Below are positions 6,639 to 10,594 of a stretch of 10,594 nt of DNA, piece after piece. The stretch's first letter is position 1, and each line of letters opens with the position of its first letter. The notes below the pieces were generated by a model, which worked only from the letters and a program-made list of their open reading frames with translations, searched no databases and had not been told where the DNA came from. A program made the position numbers and the translations under genes. The stretch comes from Candidatus Gerdarchaeota archaeon. GTDB lineage: Archaea > Asgardarchaeota > Heimdallarchaeia > JABLTI01. Location: the NCBI GenBank assembly GCA_016840945.1, contig JAEORJ010000275.1:1-10594 (forward strand), written 5' to 3'.

Positions 6639-8933
6639 ATGGCATACACGGTAAAGAAAAGAATAGTAGCCAGAGAGTATGGCCGAAATAAAAGAATTAT
6701 TGGAGGAGGCTCTTCAGGAAGTTTTTCGATAAGTGGTTCTGGTGGAGGAGGCTCTTCAGGATTACCATATGAATATGATGCTGAAAATGATGTATATATT
6801 ATAGCTAAGGGGGTTTATTTCGAAGGAAATGTTTTAGCACAAGGCGAAGTATTAGCTTTTACCGGTGAAATAGAATCTAATTGGTGGGATTCAATGCCTA
6901 TAGCCTCCGATACAGTGTTGGGTGGAATTAAGGTTGGTGCAAACCTGACAATTGATGAAAATGGGGTTTTAAATGCCCAAGCAGGGGGTGAAGGTAGTGG
7001 TGTATGGGGTAGTATTTCTGGAACATTATCTGACCAAACAGACCTTTTAAATTCTCTTAATGCCAAAGAAGACTTAATAACTAAGTCTACCGGATATGCA
7101 AAGTGGACAGGTTCAGCATGGTCTTTTGTGAATGAAACATACTCTCTGTCAACCCATAATCATAGTGGAACTTATGAGCCGGTATTCACAAAAAATACCG
7201 CATTTAATAAGAACTTTGCAGGAACAGGTTCAGCTTCCACTATAAGTAGGTCAGACCATAACCATGACAGCACTTATGAACCCGTGTTTACAAAAAACAC
7301 TGCATTCAACAAAAATTTTGCCGGTACAGGGAGTGCAACAACCATAAGCAGGTCAGACCATAATCATAGTGGAACCTACGAACCAGTATTCACCAAAAAT
7401 ACTGCCTTTAATAAGAACTTTGCCGGTACGGGTTCAGCCTCAACCGTTTCAAGGTCAGACCATAATCACGACACAACATATTTAGCCATATTGGATTTTT
7501 CTGATATGTTTGAATTAGTTCCAAATAGCGGTAATCCTTACATTCGGGCAAAATATAATTTTACTGGTGATGGAGAGATAATGGCTTATGGAGATAGTGG
7601 TCAATTACCAGCTTCGATATGGGATTCTTTACCCATTGCAAGTAGTTCTTCATTGGGTGGAATTAAGGTTGGAGATAATTTAACTATTGAAGCTGATGGT
7701 ACACTTAATGCTCAGACTGGTGGTGGGGGAATTACCAGTTTTTCTGAAATAGAAGGTGATCCTTATGATTGTGCAAATTTAGAAACAGCTCTTGACAATA
7801 AGGAGGGTTTAATTACTAAATCAACAGGATATGCAAAGTGGACAGGCTCTTCATGGGGTTTTGTAAATGAAACGTATTCTTTAAGTAGTCATAGTCATGC
7901 TTTTGGCGCAATAACAAGTAAACCAACAACTATTTCTGGTTATGGTATTACTGATGCTTATACGAAAACCAACATGCAAACAAGTGGTCAATCACAATTG
8001 CATTGGAATAACCTAACCAATAAGCCAACCACATTTACTCCATCTACTCATACTCACACTATCTCTCAAATAACAGATATTTCGTCAGCTAGTGTGGATA
8101 ACTCAAGTAAGTTGGGAGGTTTGGCTTCTACGGCTTTTATGAGGGCTAATTTGTACAATAGTTATTATGGATTACAAGACCCAACCGGTTCTACTTCAAA
8201 CTGGATAAGAACAACATCAAATGGTATCTTGCCATATGCTTCTGGTGGTTCTTCTTCGTTAGGAACAGCTTCTTGGCCGTTTAGTAATGTTTATGCTAAT
8301 AATATTTATGATGGTGGAACGCTATTAGAGAATAAGTATCTTGGGATTACAGCGAAAGCTTCAGATAGTAATTTATTGGATGGATATGATTCGACAACAT
8401 TTCCAAGAAAAGCGGAAGCAGCAACTGTAACGGGATCGTGGTCTTTTAATCAGCCACCCAAAATGGGTATTGTTTACAACACAAATGGCGGTTATAGTAC
8501 ATATCCATATACAGGCTTTGTTCATTTTTCAAATGATAAAGATGGTTTTATGGTTAAACACTATCACAACACTGATAATGATTATACTTATAAAACCTTA
8601 GTGCTTGACACAATCGGCCATGTAAGAACAGCTGTTGCCCGTCATACAAGTGCAACACCCGTAGCGGAAGACTTTATCTATTTAACTAATATATTTGATA
8701 ATAATAGTGACTTAATACCTTCTGTAACAAATACCTACGATATTGGTTCACCAACAAATACCTTTCAATATGGGTATTTTGGTTCAAAAATATTTATCAG
8801 TAATCAGTGGCAAATAGGTTTCGAGGGGACTAATTTGATTTTCTATAATTCAAGTGGTGTTAAAAAAGCTAAGGTAGATCAAAGTGGTAATTTAACAGCG
8901 GTTGGGGATGTCACAGCTTATGGAACAGTTTAA
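6639..8933 (+). CDS. Repeat-rich tail fibre with HxH motifs
   Basis: This 764-residue protein is a probable trimeric host-contact fibre. A basic N-terminus (residues 1-20) and a Gly/Ser-rich linker (22-41) likely attach it to the tail tip. Residues 83-175 and 328-420 are a duplicated module with LGGIKVG and TGYAKWTGS. Between them, residues 173-274 are three 34-residue repeats, each starting with HNH. HxH pairs occur at 173/175, 207/209, 241/243, 275/277, 418/420, 471/473 and 641/643. In T4 gp37 such pairs hold iron along the fibre axis. Further fibre-type segments are KLGGLASTAF and SNLLDGYDSTTFPRK (576-590). The protein ends in GNLTAVGDVTAYGTV, where many phage fibres continue into an S74 chaperone domain; that domain is absent. 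No enzymatic motif was seen. The start is one base after the hub stop. Confidence 0.85.
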   Translation: MAYTVKKRIVAREYGRNKRIIGGGSSGSFSISGSGGGGSSGLPYEYDAENDVYIIAKGVYFEGNVLAQGEVLAFTGEIESNWWDSMPIASDTVLGGIKVGANLTIDENGVLNAQAGGEGSGVWGSISGTLSDQTDLLNSLNAKEDLITKSTGYAKWTGSAWSFVNETYSLSTHNHSGTYEPVFTKNTAFNKNFAGTGSASTISRSDHNHDSTYEPVFTKNTAFNKNFAGTGSATTISRSDHNHSGTYEPVFTKNTAFNKNFAGTGSASTVSRSDHNHDTTYLAILDFSDMFELVPNSGNPYIRAKYNFTGDGEIMAYGDSGQLPASIWDSLPIASSSSLGGIKVGDNLTIEADGTLNAQTGGGGITSFSEIEGDPYDCANLETALDNKEGLITKSTGYAKWTGSSWGFVNETYSLSSHSHAFGAITSKPTTISGYGITDAYTKTNMQTSGQSQLHWNNLTNKPTTFTPSTHTHTISQITDISSASVDNSSKLGGLASTAFMRANLYNSYYGLQDPTGSTSNWIRTTSNGILPYASGGSSSLGTASWPFSNVYANNIYDGGTLLENKYLGITAKASDSNLLDGYDSTTFPRKAEAATVTGSWSFNQPPKMGIVYNTNGGYSTYPYTGFVHFSNDKDGFMVKHYHNTDNDYTYKTLVLDTIGHVRTAVARHTSATPVAEDFIYLTNIFDNNSDLIPSVTNTYDIGSPTNTFQYGYFGSKIFISNQWQIGFEGTNLIFYNSSGVKKAKVDQSGNLTAVGDVTAYGTV
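6885..7163 (+). repeat. Fibre module duplication, copy 1
   Basis: This stretch encodes fibre residues 83-175, running from WDSMPIAS through LGGIKVG and TGYAKWTGSAW to the first HNH. It aligns without gaps to the copy at 7620-7898, 735 bases downstream. Best conserved are the LGGIKVG and TGYAKWTGS segments and the HxH end. The middle, about residues 113-142, is clearly diverged. Confidence 0.8.
7155..7460 (+). repeat. Three tandem 102-bp coding repeats in the tail fibre
   Basis: Copies lie at 7155-7256, 7257-7358 and 7359-7460, each encoding 34 residues that begin with HNH and contain EPVFTKNTAFNKNFAGTGSA. A fourth HNH starts at 7461 but diverges after it. The protein copies are almost identical, while the DNA differs at many third positions. 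This is a coding repeat, not a CRISPR or an attachment site. Confidence 0.93.
7620..7898 (+). repeat. Fibre module duplication, copy 2
   Basis: This stretch encodes fibre residues 328-420, from WDSLPIAS through LGGIKVGDNLTIE and TGYAKWTGSSW to an SHSH end in place of HNH. It is the downstream partner of 6885-7163. The 34-residue repeats are not repeated after this copy, so the expansion happened only behind copy 1 or was lost here. Confidence 0.8.
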
Positions 8934-8942
8934 TGAAAGGTA

Positions 8943-9350
8943 ATGAGAGTATTTAGTTTTAAGCCCGAATATGAGCCGATTTTAGCCCGAATTTTAAGAG
9001 TTTATGAATTATTGGATGTAGATGTCAATATTTATCCTTATAGTCAAAAATCGCTTAATTCTGATGATTTTTTAGTACAAGGTTTTTTGTTAAAGAATCC
9101 ATTTCAACAAAAGGAGTATAATATTTTCATGACTTCTGACTTTAAGATGGATATTGATAACTTCTTGATTCATGAATGCGCACATATTGAGCAATATGAA
9201 AAGGGTGAATTATCACTCCAAAATGGGGTGGAATGTTGGATGGGGAAACCGATAGACTTTACTTCTGATTATTGGAGTCGAAAGCATGAAAAGAAGGCTA
9301 GGAAGAGAGCCAGACAAATCAGGAGAAAAATAAGAAAGGAGAAAATATAA
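8943..9350 (+). CDS. Small HExxH putative zinc metallopeptidase
   Basis: This 135-residue protein carries HECAHIEQYEKGEL, a zinc-metallopeptidase HExxH motif with H77, E78 and H81. A later YWSRKHEKKARKRA segment (residues 110-123) offers E116 as a possible third zinc ligand. This resembles small phage proteins with an HExxH motif and a downstream WE/HE-x-EA element. The C-terminus is strongly basic (RKRARQIRRKIRKEK). There is no signal peptide or membrane segment, so the protein would act in the cytoplasm or in the virion. It lies nine bases after the fibre stop and overlaps the next start in TAATG. Its substrate is unknown. Processing of a tail protein or cutting peptide bonds at infection are possibilities, not shown. 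The motif is certain; the activity is inferred. Confidence 0.7.
   Translation: MRVFSFKPEYEPILARILRVYELLDVDVNIYPYSQKSLNSDDFLVQGFLLKNPFQQKEYNIFMTSDFKMDIDNFLIHECAHIEQYEKGELSLQNGVECWMGKPIDFTSDYWSRKHEKKARKRARQIRRKIRKEKI
9335..9341 (+). promoter_or_regulatory. Shine-Dalgarno AAAGGAG for the gene at 9350
   Basis: AAAGGAG lies eight bases before the ATG at 9350, inside the end of the metallopeptidase gene. It is the only well-placed, strong Shine-Dalgarno in this window and supports both the chosen start and efficient translation of that gene. Confidence 0.6.
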
Positions 9351-10372
9351 TGGGGAAGGCAATAACAATACCTGAAGATTATACTGTTGATAATGCAAAT
9401 AACCTTGGAACAATGACTGGTAGTGGTAGTAATTATGATGGTAGTAACATATCAATTAGCGCACTAAAAAGTAAAATTGGTGCTGCTATGTATAATTTAT
9501 CTTTATTAGCTAAACATATAAATATAAATAAGTGGGCTTATTTTCAATCACTTGAATGGGACCCAAATTCTGATTATATGAATGGTGAATATGATAGGTT
9601 AACAAGTAATTCAAATGGGTATGCCTTGGGAGACTTCATAGGGTACAATCATTTAGCTAAACCCCCTGTGTATTGGTATGAAGAACCTCCATCTTCTATT
9701 AATATTGAGAGGTTTACGAATTTTGCATATACATTTAAACTTGCAAGAGGTGAAGGTCCTCCGGTTGCAGCAACTTGGGATTCTTGGGTTTCTAAAGACA
9801 GGATAGATTTTGAGTACCGATTTAACTCTGGTTCTTTTAATCATTTGCGAAAAGCTATGGGGACAGGTTCTTATACTTCTTTTGCTATTAGTCAAACCAT
9901 AAGTGAGTACACCATTCTTTATATAAAACCGTATTATTATTATGAAGAATTACCGGGTCTTTATACACAGGTAGCGATGACTGAAGCTGCTGCGAGAGAA
10001 GTTATACTTTCAGCCGTTAGTCCTTATTTTAATGGAGGTCTTATTTGCTCTGGTACAGGAACATATCAACAGGCAATATCAATAAGTGTTTCTATAACAA
10101 GGACAGATAATAGCCCTAGTGGTCTTTACTGGCGTTTATATACCACCGGAGATAATGTAATGGAAGATTATAGTAAAACTAATTTAGGATATATAAGTTT
10201 TAGTGGTGAAGAAACAATTGCTGATTTTTATGATCATTATATTTATAGTAATTCTGGTGGTAATGTAACTTGTACAATATCTTTACAATGTAGTGATACA
10301 AGTGATTTCGCAACGGTTCATACGGTTGCAACACGCGATATAGCAATGTCTGGTCCAAGTGGCCTAGGTTAA
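9350..10372 (+). CDS. Virion-associated tail protein with NINKW motif, function unknown
   Basis: This 340-residue protein contains ALKSKIGAAMYNLSLLAKHININKWAYFQ (residues 39-65), split here as ALKSKIGAAMYNLSL plus LAKHININKWAYFQ. The NINKW motif and the following YALGDFIGYNHLAKP segment (91-104) resemble a family of uncharacterised phage proteins that I associate with tail or fibre regions of Bacteroidota and related phages, where NINKWxKYKP is common. The rest is beta-rich (ISISVSITRTDNSPSGLYWRL near 240-265; VTCTISLQCSDTS near 315-325) and may form Ig-like domains. The C-terminus ends in SGPSGLG. No enzymatic motif or signal peptide was seen. It begins in a TAATG overlap. A surface or host-contact role is inferred from position and composition; nothing more specific is supported. 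Confidence 0.6.
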   Translation: MGKAITIPEDYTVDNANNLGTMTGSGSNYDGSNISISALKSKIGAAMYNLSLLAKHININKWAYFQSLEWDPNSDYMNGEYDRLTSNSNGYALGDFIGYNHLAKPPVYWYEEPPSSINIERFTNFAYTFKLARGEGPPVAATWDSWVSKDRIDFEYRFNSGSFNHLRKAMGTGSYTSFAISQTISEYTILYIKPYYYYEELPGLYTQVAMTEAAAREVILSAVSPYFNGGLICSGTGTYQQAISISVSITRTDNSPSGLYWRLYTTGDNVMEDYSKTNLGYISFSGEETIADFYDHYIYSNSGGNVTCTISLQCSDTSDFATVHTVATRDIAMSGPSGLG

Positions 10373-10416
10373 TTTTCACTTTAATCTTTATTTATGGTAA
10401 TTAAAATTCTTAGCGG

Positions 10417-10587
10417 ATGAAGGAAGTTGATTTTTTCCTCTCTCCCATGATTAGTATTGGGGTTGCAGGAATAAGTTTAGCAACCATTGGAACGGTTGTT
10501 TCTATTGTTGCGGGTCTTTTGGGTATAATTTATACTTTATTAAAGATCTACATTTTTATCAAAGAAAAAATTTACAAAAAATTTTAA
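10417..10587 (+). CDS. Small membrane protein, candidate holin
   Basis: A 56-residue ORF runs from ATG at 10417 to TAA at 10585-10587. After a short mildly acidic N-terminus (MKEVDFFLSP) comes a hydrophobic run over residues 12-48, rich in Ile, Val, Gly and Leu, long enough for one or two membrane helices. A basic tail (KEKIYKKF) follows. Size, layout and position after the tail genes fit a small holin or spanin-like accessory protein, but no lysin is visible in the window to confirm a lysis cassette. An internal ATG at 10447 could be an alternative start giving 46 residues. There is no clear Shine-Dalgarno. The gap 10373-10416 holds only an eight-codon ORF and no recognised signal. Coding status is likely; function is a guess. 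Confidence 0.5.
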   Translation: MKEVDFFLSPMISIGVAGISLATIGTVVSIVAGLLGIIYTLLKIYIFIKEKIYKKF

Positions 10588-10594
10588 GGGGTAG

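Noticed and set aside
7155..7460. Regular 102-bp repeats as a CRISPR-like array
   Set aside because: The units are contiguous coding sequence with no spacers, are diverged at third positions and keep the fibre frame.
7155..7469. Repeated HNH tripeptides suggesting an HNH endonuclease
   Set aside because: They lie in regular 34-residue fibre repeats without the spacing or surrounding residues of the HNH nuclease fold; they fit HxH fibre motifs.
8933..8956. Eight-codon-scale ORF at ATG 8933 (MKGNESI)
   Set aside because: Seven residues only, and it overlaps the start of the HExxH gene; most likely chance.
6639..10372. Diversity-generating retroelement target in the fibre or NINKW gene
   Set aside because: No reverse transcriptase, template repeat or adenine-biased variable repeat pair is visible in the window.
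10373..10416. Possible Bacteroidota-type promoter (TAnnTTTG-like) before the membrane-protein gene
   Set aside because: TAATCTTT lacks the final G, and no suitable upstream TTG element was clear in the AT-rich context.
10394..10420. Short ORF MVIKILSG before the membrane-protein gene
   Set aside because: Eight residues, no ribosome-binding site; possibly a chance ATG.

Overview
This window is the tail-morphogenesis part of a long-tailed, non-contractile (siphovirus-type) phage or prophage. All genes are on the + strand and packed into what looks like one late operon, with gaps of 0-10 nt or ATGA/TAATG overlaps. The only larger intergenic space (1161-1228) holds a strong rho-independent terminator. 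The DNA is AT-rich, and most starts lack a good Shine-Dalgarno but sit behind A-rich leaders. Together with the character of the hub, fibre and NINKW-type proteins, this suggests a host in the Bacteroidota. That assignment is inference. No integrase, replication, capsid or host gene is visible, so prophage and free phage cannot be told apart.

Layout. 1-126: C-terminal end of a gene cut by the window edge, probably a head-tail or tail-completion protein. 123-518: DUF3168-type tail completion protein. 528-1160: major tail tube protein with an extra C-terminal beta domain. 1179-1210: terminator. 1229-1836: tail assembly chaperone pair of the lambda G/GT type. An A-AAA-AAG slippery heptamer lies directly before the stop of the first ORF, and a potential hairpin starts five bases later. 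A -1 shift gives a fusion of about 202 residues. 1839-4340: tape measure protein (833 aa). 4340-6637: distal-tail/baseplate hub-like protein (765 aa). 6639-8933: repeat-rich tail fibre with HxH motifs (764 aa). 8943-9350: small HExxH putative metallopeptidase. 9350-10372: virion-associated protein with a NINKW motif. 10417-10587: 56-residue membrane protein, a candidate holin.

How it fits together. The completion protein terminates the tube. The tube protein polymerises around the tape measure, which the G and GT chaperones keep soluble. The hub protein closes the tip. The fibre, and possibly the NINKW protein, provide host contact. The terminator after the tube gene and the frameshift in the chaperone gene look like two separate means of setting protein ratios.

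Most notable points: the complete -1 frameshift cassette; a fibre that ends where an S74 intramolecular chaperone domain would normally begin, followed by an HExxH gene; fibre repeats nearly identical in protein but heavily diverged at synonymous positions; and a small membrane-protein gene at the right edge. I see no sign of a novel defence or mobile system; this is mainly a well-organised tail module.
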